From the NCBI GenBank assembly GCA_021371935.1, contig JAJFVF010000002.1, forward strand, positions 62,001 through 126,000: a DNA stretch of 64,000 nt, read 5' to 3'. Both the position numbers and the translations under genes were made by a program. Position 1 is the stretch's first letter, and every line of letters begins with the position of its first letter. Shown here one piece after another: positions 1-8,537 of the stretch. Origin of the DNA: a bacterium. Its GTDB lineage: Bacteria > Armatimonadota > UBA5829. The notes beneath the pieces are model-generated. The model saw only the letters and a list, made by a program, of their open reading frames with translations, made no database searches and was not told the DNA's origin.

Positions 1-306
1 AACCCGGTTTGACTCTTCTATGGCCTGCTCTTTAATCATTTCGGCTTCTTCTTTGGCTGCAAGCACGATCTTGTCGCTGTCATTGGCGACCCGGCTGGCT
101 CTGCGCACTTCATCGGGCAGCGATGCTCTGATCTTGTTGATCAGCATATGAAACTCTTCCAGATCCAACCCCCATGCCTTGCCGAAGAAAGATGTGCTGC
201 TTTCAGCCAGATCTTCCAGGTCATCAAGTAATCTTAATATGTCTCCCTGATTGCCTCCCCCGTTCAGAAAAGGTCTGCGCACAACCATCTGTTCTTGATC
301 TATCAT
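1..306 (-). CDS. Hypothetical protein, start of a coiled-coil protein (partial)
   Basis: The first 102 residues are visible; the C-terminus lies beyond the window start. The ATG at 306 lies 3 nt past the coaD stop, with AGGAGG-like bases inside the coaD end, so the two are probably co-transcribed. The N-terminus has an acidic helix (DILRLLDDLEDLAESS), then a helical stretch ending in a charged, Ala/Glu-rich run (LAAKEEAEMIKEQAIEESNR) that looks like the beginning of a coiled coil. Similar small proteins beside coaD in Gram-positive-type genomes are often labelled DivIVA-like or ATP-synthase-b-like from the coiled coil alone. No function is assigned. Confidence 0.7.
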   Translation of the reverse strand, partial: MIDQEQMVVRRPFLNGGGNQGDILRLLDDLEDLAESSTSFFGKAWGLDLEEFHMLINKIRASLPDEVRRASRVANDSDKIVLAAKEEAEMIKEQAIEESNRV

Positions 307-309
307 CTT

Positions 310-801
310 CTAAGCCTCCTGCCCTCTCTGATGCAGTCTTTCAAGTACTCTCGCTTCAATGACTTTCGGCACCATCCCCTGTATCGGGGCACCGAGTTCC
401 ACAACTTCCTTGACCAAACTGGAACTTAAAAACAGGTGCTCAGGGCTTGTCATCATAAAAAGTGTTTCAACCTGATCATTCAGGCTCTTGTTCATTAGCG
501 CCTGCTGGAACTCGGCCTCGAAGTCCGATATGGCCCTGAGTCCCTTTATGACAGCCCTTGCGCCCTGGCTTACTACATAGTCTACCGTAAGTCCATGGAA
601 ATAGTCTACATTAACATTGGCTAAGTGTCCACATGCTTCGCGTAAAAATTGCATTCTTTCAGGCACATCGAAGAGTGGAATTTTTTTCGGGTTGACGGCA
701 ACAGCCACCACGAGTTCATCAAAAATACTCGCCGCACGCTCTATTATGTCCAGATGACCGCTGGTCACCGGGTCGAAACTTCCAGGATAAACTGCTTTCA
801 T
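310..801 (-). CDS. coaD: Phosphopantetheine adenylyltransferase
   Basis: Fourth step of coenzyme A synthesis: transfers AMP from ATP to 4'-phosphopantetheine to give dephospho-CoA, in the cytoplasm. The 163-residue length is normal for bacterial CoaD. The nucleotidyltransferase signature is at the N-terminus (YPGSFDPVTSGHLDI, with the T/HxGH box at residues 13-16), and the C-terminal SSSLVKEV stretch corresponds to the usual ISST.VR ATP-binding motif. The start is the first ATG after the intergenic gap; no strong SD is visible. It sits downstream of recG in the common recG-coaD neighbourhood, but the rsmD gene usually found between them is absent and two small envelope genes take its place. 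Confidence 0.95.
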   Translation of the reverse strand: MKAVYPGSFDPVTSGHLDIIERAASIFDELVVAVAVNPKKIPLFDVPERMQFLREACGHLANVNVDYFHGLTVDYVVSQGARAVIKGLRAISDFEAEFQQALMNKSLNDQVETLFMMTSPEHLFLSSSLVKEVVELGAPIQGMVPKVIEARVLERLHQRGQEA

Positions 802-845
802 TTTATAGTTATTATTGATTATTTTCTATTTGATTTCGGGCTTTG

Positions 846-1161
846 CTATAAATCTGACAATCTACATTTTTTGCGAAAAAGCATGACTATCATAACAATG
901 CCCAATATACCAGCAACGTGGCCGATTATCTCTGCCGGCCAGGCAACCTTAGTCAACAATTCCAGCGCCTGAGTTAAGCATAGAAGTGCCCATGCAAAAT
1001 ACACCAACTTCATAAACTTGCTCTTCACATACAGCGCACCAATAAGCGCAAATACGGCAATGATGGAATGCATTCCAAAGATCGTTTTTTACGAACGTTC
1101 CGTAAATCACTACTGATGAAACCAGAAGCGCTAGTAAGATCAAGGCTATTCTTCGTATCAT
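846..1161 (-). pseudogene. Small multi-TM membrane protein interrupted by a frameshift
   Basis: The first frame starts at 1161 behind a good SD (GGGAGG, 9 nt away) and encodes one clear TM helix (MIRRIALILLALLVSSVVIYG). At the A6 run (T6 on the plus strand, 1085-1090) the hydrophobic pattern jumps to another frame, which continues MHSIIAVFALIGALYV and two or three more TM helices to a stop at 846. Removing one A from the run joins the two into a single protein of about 105 residues with four TM helices. The upstream frame loses its membrane character and becomes Cys/His-rich right after the run, as expected for out-of-frame sequence. It could be a decayed gene, an assembly error or a slippage site. 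Family not recognised. Confidence 0.6.
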
Positions 1162-1194
1162 AACCCAATCCTCCCATAGTGTCGCAGGTGACGT

Positions 1195-1779
1195 CTAGTA
1201 AGCTGTCTTTTCCGTCTTACCCTTGGCATGCTCAGAGTCTTGAGCTTTCAGTTTTTTTGCCAAGTCATCGGGTTTGAAGTCGGCGTTGTCCAGTTCTCTC
1301 TGGATGGCCCGCGCAAACTTATCAACCAGACTGCTATCGTTTGTGACCCCAAAACTTGTGGAAGCATCGCGCCCGTCTTTGGGTGTCGTGTTCTCAGACG
1401 AAGTAGTAAATCCAGTTTTCTCGTTCGTCTTTATAACGACCCAGGTCAATCCTTTTTGCTTAGCCATGCTGTCTCCCACATAGACATTCAAGTCTTTAGG
1501 GTTAACGCTGATCACAGCGCTCCAACGCATGGTGTTCTTTTCTATATTACTGCCCTGCCATTTTGATTCGACGTGCTCACCCCTAACTACAATTGTCCGG
1601 GACTGTACATCAATAGACTGCGGCTCATGGCCGGTAAAATCTTTTACTGCTCGCAGGGTAGCTCTCCATGTGGACTCCTGGTCCGCGCGAAAACTTCTGA
1701 CGGCTGTCGTTTTAGACGAATTGCACCCAACGACAAAGATAATTGCTAATAGCAGTAATACCAATAAGCTCTTTTTCAT
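1195..1779 (-). CDS. Putative lipoprotein, hypothetical
   Basis: The start at 1779 was chosen over a longer in-frame ORF because GGAGGAG lies 5 nt upstream and the product then begins with a textbook lipoprotein signal: MKK, a Leu-rich core, and a VVGC lipobox with Cys19. The mature part (about 175 residues) begins NSSKTTAVRSFRADQ and is mixed alpha/beta, with a run of short strands (RTIVVRGEHVESKW, MRWSAVISVNP, LNVYVGDSM, GLTWVVIKTNE). It ends in a Lys-rich tail (LAKKLKAQDSEHAKGKTEK). No enzymatic motif is visible. It lies between recG and coaD on the same strand. Probably membrane-anchored at the cell envelope. Confidence 0.75.
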   Translation of the reverse strand: MKKSLLVLLLLAIIFVVGCNSSKTTAVRSFRADQESTWRATLRAVKDFTGHEPQSIDVQSRTIVVRGEHVESKWQGSNIEKNTMRWSAVISVNPKDLNVYVGDSMAKQKGLTWVVIKTNEKTGFTTSSENTTPKDGRDASTSFGVTNDSSLVDKFARAIQRELDNADFKPDDLAKKLKAQDSEHAKGKTEKTAY

Positions 1780-1876
1780 TGAACTCCTCCAATAAAGCAC
1801 CGGCGATTTTCGCATTCTTCGATGGAACTCAGGGCAAACACGTGCACTATCTGAGCTTTCAGCTTTCCACTCTCGG

Positions 1877-4000
1877 CTAACTAACCACTGCCAACTGCAG
1901 TTCGTCATACTTCTTAACCAGGTCTCTTCGCAGAGCCTTGAAAGCAGGATGCCCCAAATCCGGGTCTTTGTCAATAAGGTCGAACGCTTCTTTTCTGGCA
2001 AGCTCTAAAATCGGTATATCGCGAAAGATGTCGGCTATCTTAAGGCCGGCCATGCCGGACTGCCGGGTGCCGTAGAACTCGCCCGGACCACGCAGCTTGA
2101 GGTCTTCCTCGGCTATGGTAAAACCGTCGCTTGTGGATGACATCACCTGCATACGCTTGATCGAGTCAGGTGAATTGCCCTCACAGATCAGTACACAAAA
2201 ACTCTGCTCATCACCGCGTCCGACTCGTCCCCTGAGCTGATGAAGTTGGGCAAGGCCGAATCTGTCGGCGTCTTCAATTACCATGCACGTCGCATTCGGC
2301 ACGTCTACCCCGACCTCAATTACAGTCGTAGAGACAAGTATCTGGATATCACCCGCCCGAAAAGCCTTCATAACCGCGTCTTTCTCATCGGTCTTCATCT
2401 GGCCATGCAGCAGCCCGATCCTGTAGTCTGGGAACATCTCTGTCTGCAAAAATTCGGCAAGCTCACTTGCTGCACGTGCCTGGAGCTTGTCGCTCTCTTC
2501 GATGAGCGGGCAGACCACATATGCCTGCCTGCCTTGGTCGATCAGGGTCCGAAGCGCTTGGTATACCTTTTTGCGCTCACCGACCTGTTTCCAGTGAGTG
2601 CGGATTGCCTTACGGCCGGGCGGCAGTTCGTCTATTATCGAGACGTCCAGGTCGCCGTATATAGTCAATGTCAATGTGCGAGGGATGGGGGTCGCGGTCA
2701 TCACCAGAATGTCCGGGCTTAGGCCCTTCTCCATCAGCGCCGCGCGCTGCAGGACCCCGAACCGGTGCTGTTCGTCCACGATCACCAGTCCCAATTTATG
2801 AAACTCAACGCCCTCTTGAATGAGGGCATGAGTGCCTATCGCAATCTTTGTCTGGCCGGATGCGATCCGCTCAATTACCTGCCGGCGCTGTCTGCTTTTC
2901 AGGCTCCCCTTGAGCAGATCGACTGATATCTCCAGCACACCCAGGTTCTCGAGCATACGGGTGATGCCCAGATAGTGCTGCTCGGCCAGAATCTCAGTCG
3001 GAGCCATAAGCACAGCCTGATAGCCATTTCGCACGGCCATCAGCATTGCCGCCAGAGCAACTGCGGTCTTGCCGGAACCAACATCGCCCTGAAGAAGCCG
3101 GTTCATACAAGCCGGCTTGGCCATATCCGCAGATATCTCTTTTATAACACGCTTTTGAGCTTTTGTAAGCTCGAACGGCAGAATTAATTTCAGTTCCTGC
3201 TTAAAGTTTTCGGGCATCTTGAATCGAATGCCATGCCCGGGCATCTCCATTCCACGCTTCCTGATTGCAAGCGCGAGTTGAAGCAAAAACAGCTCTTCAA
3301 AAACCAGCCTTTTTCTGGCAGCATCCAGAGCCGCCATGCTCTCCGGGAAATGGATATTGCACAGCGCCTCACTTATATCCATCAGGTCCAGACGGTCCCG
3401 CACATCCTCCGGCAGAACCTCCGGCACCAGCGGCGCATATATATCCACAGCACTCTTGATCGCCTTGCGGACCTGGCTCTGAAACAACCCCTCCGTCAGC
3501 GGATATACCGGCACAACCCGTCCGCTCGAAAGAGGGTCAGCACCCTCGCTGTATGGTTCCCACTCGGGGGTTGCTATCTCAAAGCCCCATCGGCCGTCCG
3601 CCACAGTGCCGTAAGCGACGATCTGTCTGCCCTTGAGCTTTAGAAACTGGTCCTTGCGATACTTTTGGTTAAACCATGTGAGCGCGATCACACCCGTGCC
3701 GTCATCGACTGCAACCTTCGTGAGCACCAATGACCCGCGTGTCCTTACATTATCCGCAGCAAGAACAGTGCCGCGTATTGTCGCTGACTCGCCATGGCGC
3801 AAACTTGCAACCCGCGCAAAGTGCGTTCGGTCTTCATGACGCCGCGGGAAGTGATAGATCAGGTCCCGTACAGTAAAAATGTCCAGCTTCCCTAATATGC
3901 CGGCCAAGCGGGGCCCCACGCCTTTAGCGAACTGGACATCCATATCCAGAGACCGTGCCGTGGACAAAGAGCTGGACTGCGTGCGTGCTTGCGTTGCCAT
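1877..4000 (-). CDS. recG: ATP-dependent DNA helicase RecG
   Basis: Branch-migrates Holliday junctions and regresses stalled forks. At 707 residues it has normal RecG length. The N-terminal wedge/OB domain (ATIRGTVLAADNVRTRG, TWFNQ) is followed by a superfamily 2 helicase core: Walker A GDVGSGKT near residue 305, DEQHRFG (motif II) near 410, TATPIPRT (motif III), and a second RecA-like domain with VIEVGVDVPNATCMVIEDADRFGLAQLHQLRGRVGRG cut into motifs V and VI. The C-terminal wedge-lock region (DLKLRGPGEFYGTRQSG) is complete. The ATG at 4000 has no strong SD; an in-frame Met at residue 20 is a possible alternative start. Confidence 0.97.
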   Translation of the reverse strand: MATQARTQSSSLSTARSLDMDVQFAKGVGPRLAGILGKLDIFTVRDLIYHFPRRHEDRTHFARVASLRHGESATIRGTVLAADNVRTRGSLVLTKVAVDDGTGVIALTWFNQKYRKDQFLKLKGRQIVAYGTVADGRWGFEIATPEWEPYSEGADPLSSGRVVPVYPLTEGLFQSQVRKAIKSAVDIYAPLVPEVLPEDVRDRLDLMDISEALCNIHFPESMAALDAARKRLVFEELFLLQLALAIRKRGMEMPGHGIRFKMPENFKQELKLILPFELTKAQKRVIKEISADMAKPACMNRLLQGDVGSGKTAVALAAMLMAVRNGYQAVLMAPTEILAEQHYLGITRMLENLGVLEISVDLLKGSLKSRQRRQVIERIASGQTKIAIGTHALIQEGVEFHKLGLVIVDEQHRFGVLQRAALMEKGLSPDILVMTATPIPRTLTLTIYGDLDVSIIDELPPGRKAIRTHWKQVGERKKVYQALRTLIDQGRQAYVVCPLIEESDKLQARAASELAEFLQTEMFPDYRIGLLHGQMKTDEKDAVMKAFRAGDIQILVSTTVIEVGVDVPNATCMVIEDADRFGLAQLHQLRGRVGRGDEQSFCVLICEGNSPDSIKRMQVMSSTSDGFTIAEEDLKLRGPGEFYGTRQSGMAGLKIADIFRDIPILELARKEAFDLIDKDPDLGHPAFKALRRDLVKKYDELQLAVVS

Positions 4001-4203
4001 CTGGGCTCCAATTCAACTTCATAATTATATCGACGCAAAGCCGTCACTGTCAAGATCACATATCGGCTCAAGGCCGGCTGAACAGCCCTCTATGCAGCGT
4101 CATTTTCAGATAGTTAACCTTTTGTTTACCACAGGCGATGTCTGATTCTAAATTGCAATCAGAGGCGTGATCCAGACTATGCCTCGAGAAGGAGGTGGGT
4201 GAA

Positions 4204-4248
4204 TTGATTAACAGCCTATCACCCGCCCCTGGAGCAGGGCGCCGGTAG
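4204..4248 (+). CDS. Possible 14-codon leader ORF
   Basis: A TTG-started ORF of 14 sense codons (MINSLSPAPGAGRR) follows AAGGAGGTG at 4189-4197, a near-perfect anti-SD match 6 nt before the TTG. The surrounding bases can also pair as a hairpin (GGTGGGTGA with TCACCCGCC). It lies in the 760-bp gap between recG and the sigma-factor gene. Translation is not proven and the peptide resembles nothing known; chance SD-like sequence is possible. Confidence 0.2.
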   Translation: MINSLSPAPGAGRR

Positions 4249-4273
4249 TGGCTACCCGGAAAATTGCTCTTAA

Positions 4274-4342
4274 CCCGGATTATGCGCTTCACGCATAATC
4301 CGGGGGACTGAGAGCATTATTTACGCTCCTCGTGAATAATGC
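4274..4342 (+). repeat. REP-like two-hairpin repeat, copy A
   Basis: Two stem-loops sit 9 nt apart. Hairpin 1 pairs CCCGGATTATGCG (4274-4286) with its perfect complement at 4292-4304 around loop CTTCA. Hairpin 2 pairs GCATTATTTACG (4314-4325) with CGTGAATAATGC (4331-4342), with one T-G wobble. The same architecture recurs at 38767-38837 (inverted) and 57840-57906 (degenerate). Confidence 0.85.
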
Positions 4343-4421
4343 GGATTGAGTCCGCCATAGCCTTACGACCACGGCGGATATAAAAAATTACAAAAAATTT
4401 CCGCTGCATCTTTAGCAAACC

Positions 4422-4430
4422 TGCTATAAT
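4422..4430 (+). promoter_or_regulatory. Extended -10 promoter
   Basis: TGCTATAAT is an extended -10 (TGn plus TATAAT at 4425-4430) about 90 bp upstream of the 34-codon ORF at 4522 and pointing toward it and the sigma gene. No good -35 is seen, as is usual for extended -10 promoters. Confidence 0.45.
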
Positions 4431-4521
4431 GTGCGATAATGATAGTGGTGGTAGGCAATCTACCGCCATTTGAGGATAACTAACTATGAACTATTTAATC
4501 TACCGAAAGGAGGCACAACCA

Positions 4522-4626
4522 ATGATGCGCATGTTTACTCACTATATGTATAACATGTCGCACTGCCCGATTGTCGTCGGCAGTACGAATTTACGGCCTC
4601 GTTTCGGCAGCAAGTGGAAGTTCTAA
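4522..4626 (+). CDS. Small ORF of 34 residues with strong SD
   Basis: AAAGGAGG at 4506-4513 lies 8 nt before ATG-ATG at 4522. The product (MMRMFTHYMYNMSHC, then a basic tail ending FGSKWKF) is rich in Met, Tyr and Arg and not recognised. An in-frame ATG at 4486 would add 12 residues but would place the SD inside the ORF, so 4522 is preferred. It is followed by an 11-bp inverted repeat (4632-4660) and then the sigma-factor gene, so it could be a leader peptide for that gene or an independent small protein. Confidence 0.45.
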   Translation: MMRMFTHYMYNMSHCPIVVGSTNLRPRFGSKWKF

Positions 4627-4631
4627 GAAGG

Positions 4632-4660
4632 TATTTCTTCGGGCATCGTCCGAAGAAATA
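4632..4660 (+). other. Inverted repeat downstream of the small ORF
   Basis: TATTTCTTCGG (4632-4642) pairs perfectly with CCGAAGAAATA (4650-4660) around a 7-nt loop. No U-tract follows, so it is not a standard intrinsic terminator; an attenuator or mRNA-stabilising stem between the small ORF and the sigma gene is possible. Confidence 0.5.
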
Positions 4661-4763
4661 AATCCCCTCCTAGAGTCTCTTCCAAACGCTGCCGGGCGAC
4701 GGCACTAACGTTGTACCTGTAATTTCCCTGTTCTTGTTTTAAGTTTGGAGGAGACACCCCAAG

Positions 4764-5291
4764 ATGAACGCCTGTATATCACGGGCACGCGAGGGTGACC
4801 AGTCAGCAAAAAGAAAGCTGGTTGAAGCCCTGCGCCCTAGAATAGCAAAAATGGCTGCATATTATGGTCGCATCTGTTCAGAAGACCCTGATGATCTGCT
4901 GCAGGAGGCATGGCTGGGTCTGTTGGAAGCCCTTCCTGAGATCGACCTTAGGATTGGAACTCCTGAGCAGTATCTGATCGCCCGCGCAAGATGGAAGCTG
5001 TTGGACGCGGTGAAGCGCGCCAAGGTGCGCAGATGTTCTCAGCTTGATGACGCGCCGCTGGAATCCTTAGCCTCGGAAAGTGATACGGCGATGTCATCTG
5101 CTTGCGTTGCTGAGTTTGTTGGAGATCTGAAGCCGACCCAGCGCGAAGTGCTCGATTGCTTGCTCGCAGGGCTGACATGGCGCGAAGCGGGTGAGAAGCT
5201 GGGATGCGCGTCGGCCAACATTGCCTATCACGTGCGGCAGATCAGGCGGCGCTATGAGGAGTGGTCTGAGAAACCGGTATGCATGATATAG
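4764..5291 (+). CDS. Small sigma-70 family (ECF-like) RNA polymerase sigma factor
   Basis: 175 residues with the two-domain plan of minimal sigma factors. Region 2 is an N-terminal helical bundle with DPDDLLQEAWLGLLEAL, matching the DD.QE.wl..l pattern. Region 4 is a C-terminal HTH (LKPTQREVLDCLLAGLTWREAGEKLGCASANIAYHVRQIRRR). A short acidic linker joins them. TTGGAGGAG sits about 9 nt before the ATG. No anti-sigma gene is adjacent. Family assignment is solid from region 2/4; the target promoters and stimulus are unknown. Confidence 0.85.
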   Translation: MNACISRAREGDQSAKRKLVEALRPRIAKMAAYYGRICSEDPDDLLQEAWLGLLEALPEIDLRIGTPEQYLIARARWKLLDAVKRAKVRRCSQLDDAPLESLASESDTAMSSACVAEFVGDLKPTQREVLDCLLAGLTWREAGEKLGCASANIAYHVRQIRRRYEEWSEKPVCMI

Positions 5292-5320
5292 TGAATGTCT
5301 TCCATATTAGGTTAGTACAA

Positions 5321-5352
5321 AAGCATCCCCGCTGCTTTGAGTGGGGATGCTT
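5321..5352. terminator. Bidirectional hairpin between convergent genes
   Basis: AAGCATCCCC (5321-5330) pairs with GGGGATGCTT (5343-5352). It lies between the convergent sigma-factor and GH99-like genes and has short A/T runs on both sides. Confidence 0.6.
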
Positions 5353-5383
5353 GAAAAGATTGGAATATATGAACTAATGACCA

Positions 5384-6325
5384 TTACTTTCTATACTCTG
5401 CGGTCTCCTGCCACCGTCCCATAGCTCTTGCAGTGAGGTCTACATATAGATAACCATACTCCTCGGCAGGCTCAATCTGATTTGCGAACTGCCAATCGTT
5501 CCAAGTCGAGACCATGACGATATCAGAGTTAGTCTGCTTGGCATGATCGAGCTGTTTCAGATAATACTGGCCATCCTCTCTCTCCTCACGGGCAGAATGC
5601 TGGCGGATATCTTCCAGGGTTCTGCCCGCCTCTTTGCGAACATACTTTGAAAGATAGGCGTCCTCGAGGTAGGAGTCATAGCCCGGTGATGCGCACATAA
5701 AGTCTTTGCGCGCAGTCTGTGGGAAAGGCTGTATATAGCTCCAGTCATCTGTATAGAACGGGCGGATGCGCCTTAACTCGAAGTAATCAGTATACTTTCG
5801 GTTCTTCTCGATCTCTGCCATCCCAGGAGCATCGCCGTTCAAATAACAGACCACTAGCGGCTTGCCGTGATATCGATAGTAATATGAATTCTCGCACATA
5901 TGCTCGCGCATATAGTCCAGAGCAAACTCCAGTTCATCCAGAGTCGGGTCGGAGACATAGTGTTCCAGGTATATGAAAAGCTGCAGTTGGCGCGACTCAT
6001 TTTCCTGATGGGCGAGCATTTCCAGCAGCATCGCAAGCGCACGGTCTTTTGCATAGTCCTTGGGGGTCCACTGCGTCACGGGAAATACGTCGTATACAAT
6101 GGCGTCGATCCCTGCTCTGCGGATATCATGCAGATGTCTTGTGAGCACTTGGGCATCATCGCTTTTATAGTAACCATACAGTGGATGATGCTCGCCATTA
6201 AACTCACGCACATTGTTCCAGTCTCGCGGGTCCAACTGATAATGCCCTGAATACCATAAAGCCAGTGTGCCGTTATAACGCGGTGTGTTTTCAGGGATTG
6301 ACTCTATTAAATCCGTGTTATCCAT
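5384..6325 (-). CDS. GH99/WbsX-like glycan-processing protein
   Basis: 313 residues, no signal peptide. Features fit the glycoside hydrolase family 99 / glycosyltransferase-WbsX-like fold: N-terminal strand LALWYSGHYQ (typically the first strand of the TIM barrel), an inner strand GIDAIVYDVFPV, and the diagnostic C-terminal MVSTWNDWQFANQIEPAEEYG stretch, cut here into STWNDW and QIEPAEEYG. The usual substrate would be mannose-containing glycan, or the role may be O-antigen assembly; the exact activity cannot be read from sequence. Its start overlaps the end of the upstream coiled-coil gene by 8 nt, so they are translationally coupled. Confidence 0.7.
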   Translation of the reverse strand: MDNTDLIESIPENTPRYNGTLALWYSGHYQLDPRDWNNVREFNGEHHPLYGYYKSDDAQVLTRHLHDIRRAGIDAIVYDVFPVTQWTPKDYAKDRALAMLLEMLAHQENESRQLQLFIYLEHYVSDPTLDELEFALDYMREHMCENSYYYRYHGKPLVVCYLNGDAPGMAEIEKNRKYTDYFELRRIRPFYTDDWSYIQPFPQTARKDFMCASPGYDSYLEDAYLSKYVRKEAGRTLEDIRQHSAREEREDGQYYLKQLDHAKQTNSDIVMVSTWNDWQFANQIEPAEEYGYLYVDLTARAMGRWQETAEYRK

Positions 6326-6884
6326 CTAAATTGTCTTTTTCCTTTCCATTCGGCTCTGATTGTTTTGTTCGGCGGCTTTTTGTAATATCACGAAATATCT
6401 CATAACACCTGGCCGCGGTCCCGACGATATTTGCTGCATTCGCAATCTGAGGGCTGACGGCATCCTCCACTTTTTTTGTGACGCCGGTGACGCTGCCGCT
6501 CACCTGATCGACTGTGGACTCCGCTTTGTTCATGATCGAGCCGACCGTGGAGTTGACCTGGCCGGTAACGCTGCCTACAGTATCGTCCACTCTGGCCACT
6601 ATCGAGTCAATCTTTGAAGTGACCTCACCTGTCGTGCTTTGGACACTGGCCATGATGGAATCGACTTTCGCGCTGACCTCATCGACCGTTTCCCTGACCT
6701 GTTCGGAAACAGCCTTTGCCTGGTTGATGATAGGCTGCACCTTGGCCATGGCTTCGTCGACCTTACGGTTAATGGCGTTTCTTATCAAGATAATGCCTAC
6801 AACCAGCGCTGCTGCAGTCAGCAGCACCAATGCAGTAGTGATAATCTGGCAAATTGCTATTGCAACGAGAGTCCATTCGGGCAT
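6318..6884 (-). CDS. Membrane-anchored coiled-coil protein
   Basis: 188 residues. One N-terminal TM helix (IITTALVLLTAAALVVGIILI) is followed by about 110 residues of heptad-like repeats rich in V, D, S and T, with recurrent VDSI, VDDTV and VSGSV units (for example SKIDSIVARVDDTVGSV). This is the DUF948/YtxH-like architecture of envelope proteins. GGAGGG precedes the ATG. It shares an 8-nt overlap with the GH99-like gene downstream. The function is structural by appearance; no catalytic residues are visible. Confidence 0.7.
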   Translation of the reverse strand: MPEWTLVAIAICQIITTALVLLTAAALVVGIILIRNAINRKVDEAMAKVQPIINQAKAVSEQVRETVDEVSAKVDSIMASVQSTTGEVTSKIDSIVARVDDTVGSVTGQVNSTVGSIMNKAESTVDQVSGSVTGVTKKVEDAVSPQIANAANIVGTAARCYEIFRDITKSRRTKQSEPNGKEKDNLDG

Positions 6885-6984
6885 TGTCGTTCCCTCCTTC
6901 AGAATAGCTGAGAGCTTCAGACCATTCAGCGCTCAGTTGTGCATTATATGGCTGCAGGCATTCTTCCTGCATAGGAGTTGCATT

Positions 6985-8244
6985 CTATTGGCTCTGAGCA
7001 CGGATCCATTCATCCCATGAAGTCGATTGAGCCAAGTCCAGCATATTATATCTGACATCATATCTCGGAGCGGCAGGCATATATATTGCAAGGCCGTGCG
7101 CATTTGGAGTGTCCGAATTATGAGCTTCCGCAACCACCGCATCGCTAACTGCCTGTTTCAACTCATCATATGCATCATCAGCAGATGTACCGACAATCAT
7201 GGCACATCTGTTGGCATAATCCAGCAGGTCCAGACTGTCACGGTCGCTGCCGCCGTTGCACAAAGAATAGTTCAGCGCGTTATCACGAGCAGCGGCAAGC
7301 AGGTATGCATATGACGGCTGCTGTGACCTTAATATATCCGCAAAGCTGCTTGCAGCTTCAGCCACAGATGAAATTCGGCTCAGATCCAGCGCCGACTGGA
7401 TTATTCCCTGATTGGGAGAAGGATAAGCCTTGGCATACTCTTCCACAATAATATTGCAGAGGCCAAACGGCGATGTTGAAGCTCCCATCCTGCTCACTAC
7501 TGCCGAGTAATTATATCCCGGAGAAGGCTCGGGCGCGGGTGAGCCGACCATATATGCCGCCGAGCTTCTGAGTTCATACGCTACTTCGAGCTGCTGCATC
7601 AGACATGCATCAAATGCTATTACGTCGATATCCGCATCGGCCAGAGCAAGCGGAATATCGGTCACGTTCATCCCGCTGGAGTTTGTTTCGTCCGAAACAA
7701 CATACTTGTATTGAGAAATCGCACTATTAAGACGGATTGTCCAGCCGGAGCCATGGTCCCATATGATGAGGCAATAGTGATCGGCTGGAAACTTGCTCGT
7801 GCCCCAATCCACAAAATCTTTGAGCGTATGCCAGTCTGCCATATCGAGTTCGCCCAAAGAGTCGTCAAGCCGCACCGATGCCATCTTTGAGGTATTTGTA
7901 TCTCTGGTAATCAGATAACGACGGGTATCGGTCCAGTCATCGTTTGTGGAGTCGTAGCCCGGCGCCCGGTCCATTTGGACTATTACACGCACATTCTTTG
8001 TCGAACCGACCATTTCCATCTGGTTGAAGTTGTTTATCCCGGCACTTTCCAGATCGTTGTCCGCATCGAGATATACCAGAACAGTCCATGTGCCGTGCTG
8101 CTCGGCTTCCTGTTCAGTATAGATGAGGTCTTCAGTTGTGGCTGACGAACTTGCTGAGCCTCCTCCACCACCGCAGCCGCAGAGGATGGCAGCAAGGAAG
8201 GAAAGCGTTAGTATTAATTGGCAGTAGCGACTTATTGTATGCAT
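6985..8244 (-). CDS. Clostripain-family (C11) cysteine peptidase, lipoprotein
   Basis: 419 residues with an N-terminal lipoprotein signal (LAAILCGC, Cys24), then a Gly/Ser-rich linker. The peptidase core begins WTVLVYLDADNDLE. The catalytic His is in IIWDHGSGW (His164) and the catalytic Cys in IAFDACLMQQLEVAYEL (Cys214), both as in clostripain/C11 caspase-like enzymes, which cleave after Arg or Lys and often self-process. Expected to be exposed at the envelope. No SD is evident before the ATG. It is a single gene with its own transcription, as flanking gaps exist on both sides. Confidence 0.85.
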   Translation of the reverse strand: MHTISRYCQLILTLSFLAAILCGCGGGGGSASSSATTEDLIYTEQEAEQHGTWTVLVYLDADNDLESAGINNFNQMEMVGSTKNVRVIVQMDRAPGYDSTNDDWTDTRRYLITRDTNTSKMASVRLDDSLGELDMADWHTLKDFVDWGTSKFPADHYCLIIWDHGSGWTIRLNSAISQYKYVVSDETNSSGMNVTDIPLALADADIDVIAFDACLMQQLEVAYELRSSAAYMVGSPAPEPSPGYNYSAVVSRMGASTSPFGLCNIIVEEYAKAYPSPNQGIIQSALDLSRISSVAEAASSFADILRSQQPSYAYLLAAARDNALNYSLCNGGSDRDSLDLLDYANRCAMIVGTSADDAYDELKQAVSDAVVAEAHNSDTPNAHGLAIYMPAAPRYDVRYNMLDLAQSTSWDEWIRAQSQ

Positions 8245-8537
8245 ACTAACAAAGATTATGGCAGATTATACGGCGATTGCAAACTATTTCTTGCTCCCTA
8301 TTCTCCATATTCTCTTGTTGGGAAGTAATAGTGCTCGCAAGCATGCATATCGGTGGCAATACTATGGGCAGTTGCACCCTCTCTCGGCATTTATCTGATC
8401 TCATATTGCTGGATATCTACAAAGTCATGTGTTATCATTACATCGATGCTATTGCATTTATCAACCAACTGGCGCAATATAGCATTAGCATTCGACTGGA
8501 CAGCACCTCTTTGCCGAGGTAATGGATAAGGGTGAGT
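8245..8537. other. Divergent intergenic region
   Basis: 293 bp between the divergent clostripain-like gene and the sugar ABC operon. An 81-codon plus-strand ORF here has no SD and an unremarkable composition, so I do not call it. No convincing promoter pair or operator was found by eye. Confidence 0.4.

Noticed and set aside
4068-4292. 74-codon minus-strand ORF upstream of recG
   Set aside because: Runs through the REP-like repeat, no SD; treated as chance.
4632-4660. Hairpin as an intrinsic terminator for the 34-codon ORF
   Set aside because: Stem is good but there is no U-tract; kept only as an inverted repeat.
8277-8522. 81-codon plus-strand ORF before the sugar ABC operon
   Set aside because: No SD, composition unlike neighbours, no match to known families.
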